Below, one piece after another: positions 25,417-38,318 of a stretch of 64,000 nucleotides of DNA. Source of the stretch: Rotaria macrura (lineage: Eukaryota; Rotifera; Eurotatoria; Philodinida; Philodinidae); NCBI GenBank assembly GCA_900239685.1, contig OENT01000806.1, positions 1 through 64,000 on the forward strand. Reading direction: 5' to 3'. Each line of letters begins with the position of its first letter. Position 1 is the first letter of the stretch. The translations under genes were made by a program, and so were the position numbers. The notes under the pieces were generated by a model. That model worked only from the letters and a program-made list of their open reading frames with translations. It was not told where the DNA came from and ran no database searches.

Positions 25417-28400
25417 AATTTCTTTTTTTTTCTTGTATATTGATTCTTTTTGCTATGAAAAATACACAAGAAATAATATACCCAAGCAACTGAGACACGA
25501 ATAATATTTCTTTATTTTATCTTAACCTATTTCCCGATATCGATTAACTTCGTTTGATGTTATTCGATGTCTCATCTGCATGTTGGCTGTTTATTTCTTT
25601 TAATCAACTTGCTACGCTTACATGTATTCGTTCATAGAGAAATCGATTCTCGTTTCATGGATGATTAGATCACTTCTAAAACCATGAAGTTCTTTTTAGA
25701 ATAGTTCTTTATGCTTTTATATGTTCAAGTGGATCTTTCCAAATTTATTTTGATTTCAACGATCTTGAAGCAAGAACATATTTCCAAGAGTATATCAGAG
25801 TATTTTGCAATCAATGACTGACATAGTTCGAGACTAAAGTTGTTTCTCTGAATTTGAATTAATTACACATCGACAATAATTTGATAAAATTCGATGGTGA
25901 TCTTGAGCCTACGTTTTAAGATTCACCAAAACCATCTATAACAATTCATCAGTAGAGCTTAGAATGTTTCTCTCTATCGTAATGGATTCAAAAATTTTGA
26001 AAAATAATTCTTATTATTGATACAGATAAAATTTCGTTATCAGTACTAAGTCGTATTACTCACGGAATAATAAATATATCTTCGGATTTAATCGATATTT
26101 GTTTTCACAATGAAGCATGATGAAAAAAGAAGTTCGATTCTATATTTCCAGTATCGAATATTATTAATACTCATGCGTTATCTACAGGTCTCATGTAATT
26201 TGGCATCGTTGAGAGAGACCGAGAGAGTTGAGTATTGAAACAGTACTTTTCTCTAATTTAGAATACTAGTAGAGTACTTGAATGGAGTCTGTTTTCTTTG
26301 TTCAATGAAAATGTGTCTTTGAAGAGAACAGATATGAACTCAAGTCATTGACAAGCATGATTCCAAAGCTTCCATAAGTCTTTATTTCTCCATTAAAAAC
26401 AAATAAAACCAATGGCAACTAGAACATATTGAGGTGTGATAGTTCCGGTATGTCATCATTTATTACTTGTCATAAGCATAGAAAATTTCTGAAAGTCATG
26501 CAACTAATTTTTAATAAGACCATAAGTGACAACTTCTTACATTACTTCTAGGTCGCCAAGCATAGATCGATTGCAATGGGAAAACACTAGAAGTCAATGC
26601 AACCTAGAACGCTTGTTTTCTCCTTCATGATAAACATTTGAAGTTTTTCCGGTGACTTCCGACCGAAAAAGATCAGAAATCATTATTAATAAAAACAATT
26701 CGTGTTCGTTCACGTCTGAACTACTAGTTGCCGTTTCCGGTGTGCTCCTGTGACTCAATTCAATGATTGTTCTGCATCTTTCTAGGCAGTTCGCGTCGCA
26801 TCCCATTGTTTCCGAAGCTATAATGAAGAGAAAAATAAAAGTTCTATTATTAACAGCAATTTTAAGTATTACATCCGCCAATCGTGAGAAAAGTCAAAAT
26901 TAATAAAAACCGATCATCATTATATGATCAACTAACTACCGAGTAGCGGTGATAAGAATGGCGTAACATTCTAAAATTTATTCTAAAATAGAACATCTCT
27001 AGTTGACTTAGAAATTGCACTCATTCGTTTTATTTTCATATTAAAAATAAAAATAGCTCTACTCAATGCTTTTCAGTATGAGCATATTTTTCTCAAGAAA
27101 GTTTTCATTTTTTTTCTGTATTGTTTTTTAAGTCTAAAAATTAACCACAGAACTACGTAGTTTACTGATTGTTTTTCCTTGAAACTTTTCATTTCTGTCT
27201 TTTATGAATTGGTGTTTCGTGAAAACTTATAACAGAGATTTAAAATAGTTTTATTCAAACTGTCATTGATAAAGTCATTTCTATTCAGCGATTACATCAC
27301 TTGTTTATGAATATTCCAATCGATGCATTGTTTGTAGAAGCGAAATACATATCAGTTATCATTTCTGAATAGATGAAACATGTGTAAATTTCAAATGATT
27401 CCAAAAGTAATTAAATATTCTTGTCTTCTTTTTTGACTGTTACTATATGAAAATTCCAGTTTTTTCAACATTTGTATTCTCTATTTGGTCAGTTCGTTCT
27501 ATTGCATATATCGAGAATTACGACGGCTTAAGATCAAAAACCAAAACTAGGTTTTTGCATAATGATGAGTTGAAGTAAAAACCAACAGATTCAAAGTATG
27601 TGTTCAATCTAACCCAGTTGGGGAATATCCATTTTATAAAAACATTATAAAAGTTCTCTCACATACAATAGAACATGAAAATTTTATATTCTATGATGTC
27701 GTTCATTTCAAATGTATTGTTTTTTAATCAAACGTTGTAAGGTGAAATTATGAGAAATGTGAATAATTTTGAGCATAACTATAGGAATATAGCATGAAAC
27801 ATGTATATTATTTTTCTTTTTATTGTTCGTGGCATGTGGATAATTCATGTCAATTGATTGTGTTGCTTGTACATACGACACAGCATGTAACCAAAAACTA
27901 TTCAATTGTTCAAAAGAACTTTGTTCTATCTTAGTCCAACAACAGTTAGAAAACAATCACCTATTAATATACCACATAGACAATGAACATGGGAATTCAA
28001 AGATTAAATCTCTTTCCAAACTACAATATTTACTTTGTTTGCACATAGAACGGTATGAGAGGAGAGTAAGGGTTATAGCCTTGGTGAACTATGCTCCCAT
28101 GAGTTCAGTTTTATTTTGAGCTTTCTTAAGATGGGATACTATGGTTCCTATTCAAGTTATAATAGTTAAGATTGTTATTCATCAAATTATCATCCATCAT
28201 ACGGAAATAATTATTCTGGTGGTTAAGTTTTGTACGATGAACGAAAATAAAATATCAATATATTTATTGTTCTGGTCAATTTAATCATTCGTCTGAACCT
28301 AAAGAAAGAGAGAAATATTAACTCTTCACTAGTATACTCACGTGCGTGTGTTTAGTTTTCATGTAAATAATTACTACTTTTGTATGTTGTTTGTCGTGTG

Positions 28401-28485
28401 AATTTCGTTAAGCTCACACATATTTTAGAAGAAAATGAGTGAACGCAGAAATTTTAAGTTTTCTTGTTCTCACTTCCCATAGCAA
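25417..28485. other. intergenic, ~3 kb, no gene seen
   Basis: AT-rich sequence. ORFs at minus 26881-26594, minus 27956-27708 and plus 27847-28119 have no motif, and the last two overlap on opposite strands. Nothing is supported. Confidence 0.4.
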
Positions 28486-28644
28486 ATGTTAGCAATCGAG
28501 TTTATGAAACCAAGTGATGAATGGGAACGTGAATCAATTGAAAAGATTCGTTATATAGGCAATAAAGTTCGTCACAAACTCTCATTGCGTGTAGTAACAT
28601 TTGTTAGTAATCTAGATAGTAGATTGAAGCTAATGACCAAATAA
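28486..28644 (+). pseudogene. possible short coding fragment, unknown family
   Basis: A 52-residue frame (ATG at 28486, stop at 28642) has protein-like composition: MKPSDEWERESIEKIRY followed by GNKVRHKLSLRVV. It is preceded by a splice-acceptor-like CCCATAG. No neighbouring exon could be joined and no family was recognised. It could be a remnant of a larger gene or a chance frame. Confidence 0.2.
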
Positions 28645-29930
28645 CTGATTCATTACGGTAAAAAAATGATTTAGCCGAGTAAGGTATTGAGGTTTTCAAT
28701 AAAAAACTTCAAAGATTGAAAAGAATTTTCAGTAATTGATCAGATTTTAAAATTGAATACGACGCAATATCTGTCATCAAATGAATTTATCTAGTAATGA
28801 AAAGTAACTCATCTATTTAAGTAGAAATTGAAAGAATATGAAAATTTTTTCTTCATCTTATTTATTTGTAAAATCAAAATAGTACTGTCAATGATTCCAA
28901 ATACTCCTCATCACAAAAATTTCAATCTTTGGTTTGTTGCTGTGGGCGAATGTTAGTGTGGCCGATGTGATCACGGGTGTTTTCATCTACTTCTGGAATT
29001 TTCAGAAATCGGCAACTACACCTTCATCCACAATCCTCACTCAATAGTTTTAGAAGGTTCTTTATTAGGTGTGCCTCCTGCGATGTAACTGAATGAAGTT
29101 CTATGGGTGACTTCATTGGGATACGCTGAAAAACTTTCTTTTCATTATTAGCCAGTAGTTTTCAAAGGGAACTTCAACAGAATTTCTATGAGTATAAACT
29201 ACTATAGAGTGGCTTGAATATAGTTAAATATAAATTTGAGCGGAAGACTCAAAATTAGCAGAAGTCGCTTTTTAAAATCATCGATACTCACTTATCCACA
29301 TTATAATACATGCATCCCACACAGAATCGCATCAGCTACACCTGCACCCGTAACTCAGATCTGTCATCTGTACATGGCCTTTTAACAACATTCAGAATAA
29401 AGGGTACATTTCATAGTTGCTACTTCTACAATTTTAATAAAATGAACAATTTACGGTTTTATTCTACGAGTCTTTATAACGTTTTTTGATTAATACAGAT
29501 GAATTGAATACGTTCAAACTCGAGAAAATAATTCATGTTGTCTAATGTCTTTACGAATCAAGAGCTACAAGCGAGGCAAAACCATCTGGTATCTTAGTCT
29601 GCAAGTCTTCGAGGGAACATCGTAGCTCGATTTCTACCGCGTTTTTGGAGATAGACTACACGTCGACAATGCTAAACAAAACCCCAGGCAATAGAAGTAC
29701 TTCCTCCTCAAGAGGAAACTTGGAAAACTCGCTTATTTTCAGTGCATATAGTGAACTAATCGAATTAACTTCATAGATGAACATGACAGATATCATGTTT
29801 TCTGATGCATCATGCGTATTATCAATAAAGTCTTGAGCTATTTTGCGGACTGCCGCAGTTGAAGCAGTGACTTTGTAACAAATGAACTGTACATCACAAT
29901 ATTGCTGTAACTCATCTTGTGAAATCCATA
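28645..29930. other. intergenic with GTG-rich patches
   Basis: No gene is supported. GTGTGGCCGATGTGAT at about 28958 and, on the minus strand near 29300-29355, a similar GGTGTAGCTGATGCGATT motif form an inverted pair about 400 bp apart. They may be the ends of a small repeat. Confidence 0.35.
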
Positions 29931-31101
29931 CCCAGGTAGAAGACGTACTGCGTGAACCTGTCGGATCCACTGTTATTCCCAAGATTTCCGGAATCGATTT
30001 CGGCTCACTTCCCACCGATTTCGGGTACCGAACCGTATCTACGGATACGGTCTCCGTTTCTTACACGAGTTCCGGCGACGGAAAGGGCTGTTTTACTGTC
30101 TGGATCGCACCCAGTCCAGATCCAAACGTTTCCGCTCAGTTCACAAAAACACATCTGACCGTTTCCCGGAACAGAAGCTCTATATACTTCAACTTACTAA
30201 GCAAATCTTTCAGTATTTCGCTGCCAACTTTTGGTTTTTTTGCAAAAGCCTTGGAACACACCAAAATATTCACTGAGAAAAATAAATTTTTAGTGAAACA
30301 CTTCAATTCTTTCGCAAAATGTTTTTTCTCACAAAATGGGAAGTTCAGGTCTGAAGACCTTAAAATCAGATTGTTAGACTTTTGCAAACCGAAAATGCTA
30401 TGTGTAAGGACAGCATGCATGTAAAACATCAACATTGTGAGACTCAGCTGAGTCTTCAATCAAGTAAGTAAAGCTACTGAGGTGTTTGAATTAGTTTCTT
30501 TCTCTTATTTTTCCCGCAGCCATTTGAAATACACACACCGATACACTGAAAACAATATCACTCATACTAACACACCTGACAATTTGCCGCGAATTCATAA
30601 AAGTTCGATAACGTATTCATTTGATCATCAGAGTCCTTAAACTGAGGGATTTAGAAAAAGAAGGTCTTCTTCTTAAATTCCTGATTTTAGACTTAGGAAT
30701 GCTAAAGGCGAGAATTTTATTTTTGTGGGGACTTTTTTCCAGGGGGGGGGTGAGGGCTGATATTTCAAGGATAAATAATCTTCAAAAATCTGGACGGGAG
30801 ACGATCGATTCCGTCTTTTTTCCGCCGCTTCTTTATCGGAGTGTCGTTTTTTTGCGGTTGGATCAGGGTGAAACTTGCCATAGTTCCGGTAGGTTCCTGG
30901 ATGATCAGAGTTATTTCCATGACATTTCTGGTTCTCGGAAGTGGTCGGAATACTCAGGTTTCGGGTGAGGATAATTCCGCCCGGAATACTGCTTCCATGT
31001 TCCAGTGGTTTTTCCAGTCGGAAATATACCGGAACTGGCAGGAAGATGCCGAAAAATACCCCGTTTCCGGCGGGATCCGGGCTATAGAACGAACGACCTG
31101 G
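29931..31101. mobile_element. putative non-autonomous element(s), GC-richer than surroundings
   Basis: The segment begins CCCAGGTAGAAGACG and ends near GAACGAACGACCTGG, resembling the CCCAGG/CCTGGG termini of other elements in this window. Two blocks (about 29940-30140 and 30720-31100) are rich in TTCCGG, CGGAA and GGATCC words on both strands. A G run sits near 30740. It may be one 1.17-kb element or two adjacent ones. Open frames inside (29882-30424, 30621-30968, 30841-31122) have no recognisable domain and overlap opposite-strand frames. Confidence 0.4.
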
Positions 31102-31406
31102 TTGTGTCTACATATAGCTTAGGATTTGAATAAAAAGAATATAAACTTAATATGGCAGCAATTTTGTAGATCGGATGCAATTGAATCAATGATTTCAACT
31201 GATTTTAATATGCGAATAACCTTAAAGATTTAGAATTTAGATGTATCTATAAAATTCATATATTCATTATAGTAAGAATAACATTTCATATTATAATTCT
31301 GCATAGAGAAAAAATATTTTCATGATCATTCAAATTGAATAATCTTAGAGAACTTTTATCGATACAGCGCATGTATTTTTTAAAAGTGGTATATTGTATA
31401 GTCACT

Positions 31407-31728
31407 ACCCAGGAGATTCATTCCGACAATTGGATCTGATCGGATTTTATGCTGAATTTCTATTAAACCGACGGAATCCTGGTTGTGGAACGGCATTTGG
31501 ATCCTTAGGATTTGAATCTGATCGGTCCGATTGTTGGAATCCGACAACATTCGTTATAGGGTTCTGACAGACCTTTAATGATATCATCAAGTGCTAAGTG
31601 GCACCGAAATAATACATCTCTATTGTCCCGTCATATCCGTTCGTCATTTCTCAACCAGGATTCCGATAGAATTTTGTCGGTTCATCGGATCCGGTCGGAT
31701 CCATAGAATCGGATTCAATCAACTGGGT
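31407..31728. mobile_element. MITE-like element C
   Basis: The left end ACCCAGGAGATTCATTCCG and the reverse complement of the right end, ACCCAGTTGATTGAATCCG, form an imperfect inverted repeat. The interior is full of GGATCC, TCCGAC and GTCGGA words. It is homologous to the interrupted element at 20451-20917. No coding capacity. Confidence 0.6.
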
Positions 31729-32020
31729 AAAGCACGTCAAAAGCGAGATGTTGTCCTATTTTAACGCTATATTTACAACTAAGTATTAAACATATTCCAC
31801 AATTGACTTTTTCTACGTGTTATATCGACGGTTTCGATAACCTGATTTAACTTTGCATTCGATATGAAAAAAGTGAAAAAGATTTCGACCAAAACATACA
31901 TAAGAAGAAAATGGAATAGTAACGTCTCCGTTTGGAAAAGAAGTAGTAGTTGAAAGAAAATGATTCTGAGGGTTTTAATAAGAACGATAATATTCATCGC
32001 ACGGCAAAATCATATATGTA

Positions 32021-32978
32021 TGTCGCAGTAGAAATTAAAATTCAGGACAATTTAAAATTTTCCTAGGAAAAATTAAAATTTTAATTTTTCCTAGAGGAAT
32101 TAAAATTTAAGTTTTCCTATAGAAGAATTTTCAATCTTTCTGTATTTATAGTATCAACTTCATATTTTAATTGTTCCTATAGGAAAAATTAAAATATATT
32201 TTACGTCCAATAGAATTGATAGAAGAGCAGAATGAAATAAAAATGTACACTTAAACAAACATCGCGTATATCATTTAAGTAGATATTCAAGGATCACTCT
32301 ATAATTTTGATGGATGAATTTTATCCATTACTTGATAGACATATTGAAGGTTTAAATTACAAATTTCAAGAAAATTTTTCTATAAAACAGCCATTGTACA
32401 ATGATACAGTACTTGTTATTCGAGATGGTTGGGGAGATTCTCAGCTGAAATTCTGGGTGAATAAAAATTTTAAACTAATTAAAATCGTTTACAATAATTT
32501 TGTATATGAAATTAAATCTAATCATCATGTTGTTACATATGCAAATTAGTACACAAAAATCACAGAATGTTACGAAAGAGTTGGTCATTACAGTCGAAAA
32601 AAGATTTAGGTCGATGTATGTTGTATGAACATTTAAAGTTCATTCAATCCGAATAGTTTATGTGAGTGCTGAATTAATTACTTCTACGGAAACACATAAC
32701 TGTAATGGCACTTGTTCAACACAAATGCCGTTATCGAGCAGCAAAAATACAGTGTGGAACTAAATGCCATTCATCAAAAACGAAACCGTGTTCAAATGTC
32801 TAGTATAACTTTTGTATTATTGAAATTTAAAAGTAATAAAGTTGATACTATATATTCAGGAAGATTTAAAATTCTCCTATAGGAAAACTTGGATTTTAAT
32901 TCCTCTAGGAAAAATCAAAATTTTAATTTTTCCTAGGAAAATTTTAAATTGTCCTGAATTTTAATTTCTCCTGCGACA
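32021..32978. mobile_element. foldback-type element with ~110-bp terminal inverted repeats
   Basis: The left arm starts TGTCGCAGTAGAAATTAAAA and the right arm, reverse-complemented, starts TGTCGCAGGAGAAATTAAAA. The two arms then match for over 100 bp through AATTCAGGACAATTT, TTTTCCTAGGAAAA palindromes and a CCTAGAGGAATTAAAAT segment. A further CCTATAGGAA copy occurs at about 32175. The 960-bp unit holds one small frame (32307-32549). Flanking ATAT-type sequence may be the target site. Confidence 0.75.
32307..32549 (+). CDS. hypothetical 80-aa ORF inside the foldback element
   Basis: The frame runs MMDEFYPLLDRHIEGLNYKF to VVTYAN and has unusually protein-like composition for its setting (VLVIRDGWGDSQLKFWV). 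No transposase or other domain was recognised. It may be a captured exon, a remnant of the element's own gene, or chance. Confidence 0.25.
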   Translation: MMDEFYPLLDRHIEGLNYKFQENFSIKQPLYNDTVLVIRDGWGDSQLKFWVNKNFKLIKIVYNNFVYEIKSNHHVVTYAN

Positions 32979-33084
32979 TGTATATCAATCTTTATTTAAG
33001 TATTCTCCACTGTGTTTGGAAATTGAAAAGAATGAAAGATATCCTGTTTACTATACGCAAGTTTTACAACGATATTGTCTATAT

Positions 33085-33255
33085 CAGAGCTCCGAATAGG
33101 ACGGGACAATCTCATCCCATCCCATGAGACGAAATTAATTCTCCTAAATGTCCCATGGGACGAGATGGGATGGGATGTGCTGACTTTTGAATTCCATGGG
33201 ATCGGATGGGATAGGACACATGAAGAAAATTTGTCCCATCCCATTCTGAGCTCTG
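33085..33255. mobile_element. 171-bp hAT MITE with 8-bp target duplication
   Basis: The left end CAGAGCTCCGAATAGGACGG and the reverse complement of the right end, CAGAGCTCAGAATGGGATGG, match at 17 of 20 positions. Flanking octamers GTCTATAT (33077-33084) and GTCTAGAT (33256-33263) match at 7 of 8. The interior consists of repeated CCCATCCCAT/ATGGGATGGG blocks on both strands. The small ORFs overlapping it on both strands are by-products of these blocks. Confidence 0.85.
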
Positions 33256-33993
33256 GTCTAGATGAATTGTTACTATATTCGGTGGGTCAGATAGTTGTCG
33301 GGAGAATATGAACGAATTCAAAGTTTTTTCTTATTGATTATGATAGAATCTCGTCGAGCTCTTCAACACAAGGAAGCAGTGGCATCACGTTAATCACTTG
33401 AAAAAAGTCATGAGTAATGAAAAATTTCAATACAATGTTAAAGAAAAACTTTTTAATCCAAATCTAAATGGGTATAATAAATTTTCTTTTCAAGAGATAT
33501 TTATATATCGGTAGGTAATCCGACAGATACTGCCAATAATTTTGCCGTTAACGCTACAACATCAATCTCTATTTCATCTTCGATACTGATACATTAGCAA
33601 TTTTTATTCACCCTCAATTATTTTTAGTTGAGATGACTTGTAGTGTTGTTTTTATATCACGATCTGATCCATTATATAATTCTGAAGTATATCTATATTA
33701 ACTATCCCTAGCATCTTTTTACCTTTCGTATGATCATCAATCGTTTTGTTTCGTTCTGATATTATTGCGCTCATGCATATGGGTCAAATAATAGTTACAT
33801 ATTGATTAAAGATATATTTTACGCTTAACGATTTTTCATTATTTTGCTATGTATATGAAGACTAAAAGTGACTTCTAACCGACTATATGCATATATATAT
33901 ACATGAGATTCTAATATTCGTGTCAAAGTTTTAAGTACAATGTTATTAACCGGCTTTTTCTTTTGCCAGAATAATACTAATAAATTTTAGAAA

Positions 33994-34209
33994 CCCAGGA
34001 CGAAGATGAGTAATCGGATCCTACCAGATTGCCTTAATACTGACAGAATTCGATCTGAAGTAACAGGAAATCCAGTGACCCAGAATCTGATATAAAATCC
34101 GACTGGATACGAATGATTTTTCACAGATTTCTATCAGTTCTCGTCGGATTCCGACAAAACCCGATGAAATCCGGACCGGATTCCAGGTCACTGGATTCTT
34201 CGACCTGGG
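33994..34209 (-). mobile_element. MITE-like element D
   Basis: Ends CCCAGGACGAAGA and TCTTCGACCTGGG form a 13-bp inverted repeat with one mismatch. The body aligns over its full length, inverted, with the copy at 20593-20798. The CCCAGG terminus is shared with the palindromic elements at 10442 and 14834, suggesting a common mobilising enzyme. Confidence 0.75.
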
Positions 34210-37200
34210 AACTTTCAGTTCATTGGTGTTGACCAAAGAGGTTTAATGTATATAAGATAAATTTTAGTAGACATCAATGAGAAGTTTTCGTCCACGTTTA
34301 TCTGAGATTGTGATGAGACACTCAGCATATGAACCGATACCTATTGTCTAAGCCAAATATTTCAGTAGATACTAAAGTTGATGAACAAACACTGTGCTCC
34401 ACAAAAACAAACATCTATTAGGAACTAGAATTTTCATTTTGCTCAGTATGTTTTTGTCTTTGATTCATTTTCCATTGTCTCTTTAGCATAAATTTTCGCT
34501 GATTGTTTAAAGTTAGATTTATGAATAAATATTTATCGAAATATACAGAAAATATCGACTACAGTCACGAGAAATTCAATTTTCAAATTTGAAGAATTAA
34601 AAACAAAAGACCATGAACCAATGCATAGAAGGATAGACATGTAGTGATTTTGGAAGACTGATTCATAAAAATTCTAAACGCTACAGTGTACTAATAATAA
34701 GTATTAGAAAACAGTAAAAATGCTGCTATCACCATGAAAAGAAATTCTTAGTTACTTTTTCCCAATGCTTTACAATTTAAAATCATATCGCTCAAGGTTT
34801 TAAAATGTTTATCATTACACTGATAGTCAAAAGTAAATTATACAAATAGCTTTTTCTGCAATGTGCCTCAGTTCAATGCTCTTCTCTTATAGTTCGAATT
34901 CATCCATCTGCTCTTGTTTCTTGCATATTACTCTCTTCATCGCCCTGCTTTGCTTTTCAATGTCTTTTCGTTCTGCCGCTTTAGTTAAATTAAACAAATT
35001 CATTCCCACATCTCCCCTCTTTTTAATTGCGTTATCGCTCCATTAACGCTTAACTCTTCCTCATTATTATCAGCTTAATTGAGATTCTTCAGTCAGTACT
35101 TTTTCCTCAAGCCTTTTAATTTCGTTCGAGATCTACTTTCGTTTTAAAAACTACTAATCATTACGTTGATAGAAACAAACTAATTGTAAATTAATCTTTC
35201 TCTCACCTTTTTACCTCGTTATTTTACCTCGTTACTGTCCTCTATTTTATTTGATTTCGTATTCGTTCTTCTTGGACGTTTGTCCTTGTGTTGATATCAT
35301 TCCTGTTCGCTTTGCTTTTCGTAGCTGTCATCACCTATTATGTTGCTTGTTCTAATCGGTTCTTTATTTAATGTTTCTCTCATGTTTTGTTTTGGTTATC
35401 GTTTCGTTTCCGTTCTTAGCTGTTGTTCTTGGTGACTATGTTGGAAAAGGTATGTCGTGAGCTTTGGTTCCTGGCATGGTTATTGACTTTTTTTTGTCTT
35501 ATGGAGTCAGTTTAGTCATTGGATGCGAAGAATAGTATCTTATGGAAAGAAGTTTGAGAACATGTTGGTTACTGTGAACTAGGAATATGTGGTGTAGCTG
35601 TTTATACATTCTTATTATTTGTTCATCTCTGTGTGAAAGTTGAGCAGTAAGTAAAGTCAAGGTAATTGAAATAATTCGAGCGAGATGAGCTATTGTAGTG
35701 GAGTGCGTGTCATATTTAAGCTGTATGTTGTAATTGTGAACGATTTTTTGTCCTGGTGCTCTTCATCAGAAGTAAGTCGAGCGTAGTAGCATAATAGATC
35801 AGTTGCAGTAAATCGTATCCCTGTAACTTGAGAGTTAAGTTTTCGAGTACTATGAATCAGAACAGATTTGATAATAAAATCTTTCACGGTTTTGTTTTCT
35901 CATAGTGTTTGACTAATGCGCGTCGTCCCCAATAGTCAACTAGAAACTTCGTCGTGGCCTAGCTGTTCCTCTGTTCAGTATTTTGAAACGTATGGGTAGT
36001 AGTTAGTTAGTTACGTGTAGAAATTTACCGTTTCTCTACTAGTTTTCACGAAAAATGTTTGATTGACAATCATGGTTCTCGATTGGCAGCCAAAACGTTC
36101 GAAAAATAAAGTAAAAAAGCAAACCTGTTTTTTAGTGCTAGAATATGTCGATGAAAAAAGTTCTTATTTATAAGGCAAATATCCCTTCTGTTGAATTATA
36201 CAGCGCTTGCAATGTGCACTATCTTCAAACTGTTTAAACGCAGTTTTGAAAAATATCGTCTGTTTGAATAAACTTTGAACTTGAATCGTCACGTTGAAAA
36301 AAATAGTACAAACACAAATAGAAAATAAGTATCAGAGTAAATAAATGATCAAAGCATAACAGCAACCGTGAAGTATTGAATTGGCTGTTGTTGCTTTCTA
36401 TCCCTTTCCTCTCTCCTTGTCCATGTCGTTCAATAGTGATTACGTCTTTTTGCAATCTAAGTATGTTGTAACTTTATCAAATATGTGTACATTTTCAACA
36501 TCGCAGTTCTTTCAAGGTTTCTATCGTGTAAAAAATTTACAAAATTGAGATTTTTGTAGTTATTTAGAAAAATGACATTTTTCCTTGGTTGAATAAGTCA
36601 GTCGTTATTCAACTCAAACCAAATTATGACTTTGTCTGTTTTTTTTTCATCCAGGCATGCATGCATCCTTTTCCTGCATCAAACAAACTTCGTAGTATAT
36701 TAAAATAAATTGCTTCCACAAATTATGATATCCTTTCTGTGGCCCAGAACCAATTAATAAGAGAAAAGAGGATCTATAAAAGAAACACGCACACAATATT
36801 TCTCACTAAGCATTGATTCCGAAACTCATTTTGTAATGCTTTGATTCGCCTCACATCTACAAATTATTTATCAAATGCCCTTCAGTGCCTTATGACTTGT
36901 GCATTCACTTACCATTTCAATAATTAATTTGAAATATTTGTATCTTACACTAAGATAGTGCGCTGCTGAACACAATGAATATCGGATATCTTATATTTAT
37001 CGAAAGGAATAACATCTTCTTTCAGATACAGTTCTGGCACGAAGCAATTTTTCGAAACTCACTTTATCTTGCCCACGTGCGATTGATTGTTGATGAGCCA
37101 ATCAATCGTTTTGTGCTTTAATACAGTTCGTTTGAATCATCAAAAGACAAACAACGATGATTACACGCGAGAATATGAGACCAACAAAGTTTCCGATGTA

Positions 37201-38318
37201 ATCTATTGTCAGACAATGGAATTATTAGGAAAAGCCTCTTGTCTAGGTTTTATTTTTCATTGAATACATCAGTTGAAAATGTTGATCTTCCAAATAAAAA
37301 CGTAATTCTATACGTGATGACGGCAAACCTTGACGCATGTCAACTAACGCATCAATTAAACGGAAAATAAGATGACGTGTTTTTGTGACAACGAATTATT
37401 AGGAAGTAACAAACATGTTTCTAGGGATGATGCGAGAGAATAAGCCACGCCTAGCATTTAGTATGATCGATCATTGCATTGTAAATACATGTCTTAGCTA
37501 CGTATAAAATACATTGTTTTCAAGTATTATATTACAGTAACATTTCGAAGATGATCAATTTTGACATTATATGAATCAATTGTTTTCTTCTCCGATGATG
37601 TTCAACAGTCCAATAAATAAGAAATCGAAGATCTGTTCTTTTTTTATCAAGAGAGGAAAATAGAACAAACCCTTGCGTTCTTGTTTTGTTCTATAGATTT
37701 AGAACACTTAAGCAATTTAAGAATTTAACCAATAAACAATTTAAGATCTACTTTAGAAAAGAAAAATTGAAGACACAAATAAAATCATCAACTAGATTAG
37801 TGACAAATGCCAATCGAAAACTAGAAATATGAATGTATGGCGAAGATTTTATTACATGAATTGCACTTAGAATAAGCACAAGTACACTAATATTCATTCG
37901 ATGCATTTCTAATAGACAAATAGAACAAAGAATTTCATGATAGAAAAAAAGAAATGTCTTCTATCTACAATAATTATACTGTAGACTAGAAAAATATAAA
38001 ATCAGATTAGAGAAAATGCTAATCAATGCTAAACTCCTATTACAACTCGATAAATATTTTCATGTTGGTTCTATTGCCACGATCCACGATGGATGATGAA
38101 AAGGTTCAACTTTGAAACAAGGTAAAACAAGATCAACAAATATATTGATACCGAGCATAATCGATGAATAGGTTTTTGATAATATATTTCTACTGGCAAA
38201 TTTATCATCGTTATATATCTTTATCAAGAAAAAAACAACAATCACCGACATCTCTAAATGTTATTTTCTTTTTCTTTCAAAGAAAACAAGACGCTAAAAA
38301 CAAAAAACAAACGAAACT
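34210..38318. other. intergenic, ~4.1 kb, no gene seen
   Basis: AT-rich. ORFs at plus 34861-35046, minus 35887-35690, minus 36455-36234 and minus 38251-38060 have no motif. The last is on the same strand just downstream of the four-TM gene and could be 3' UTR or a separate remnant. Confidence 0.4.

Noticed and set aside
29656-30459. Overlapping 107-180 aa ORFs on both strands
   Set aside because: No motifs; they coincide with the GC-richer repeat block and contradict each other in strand.
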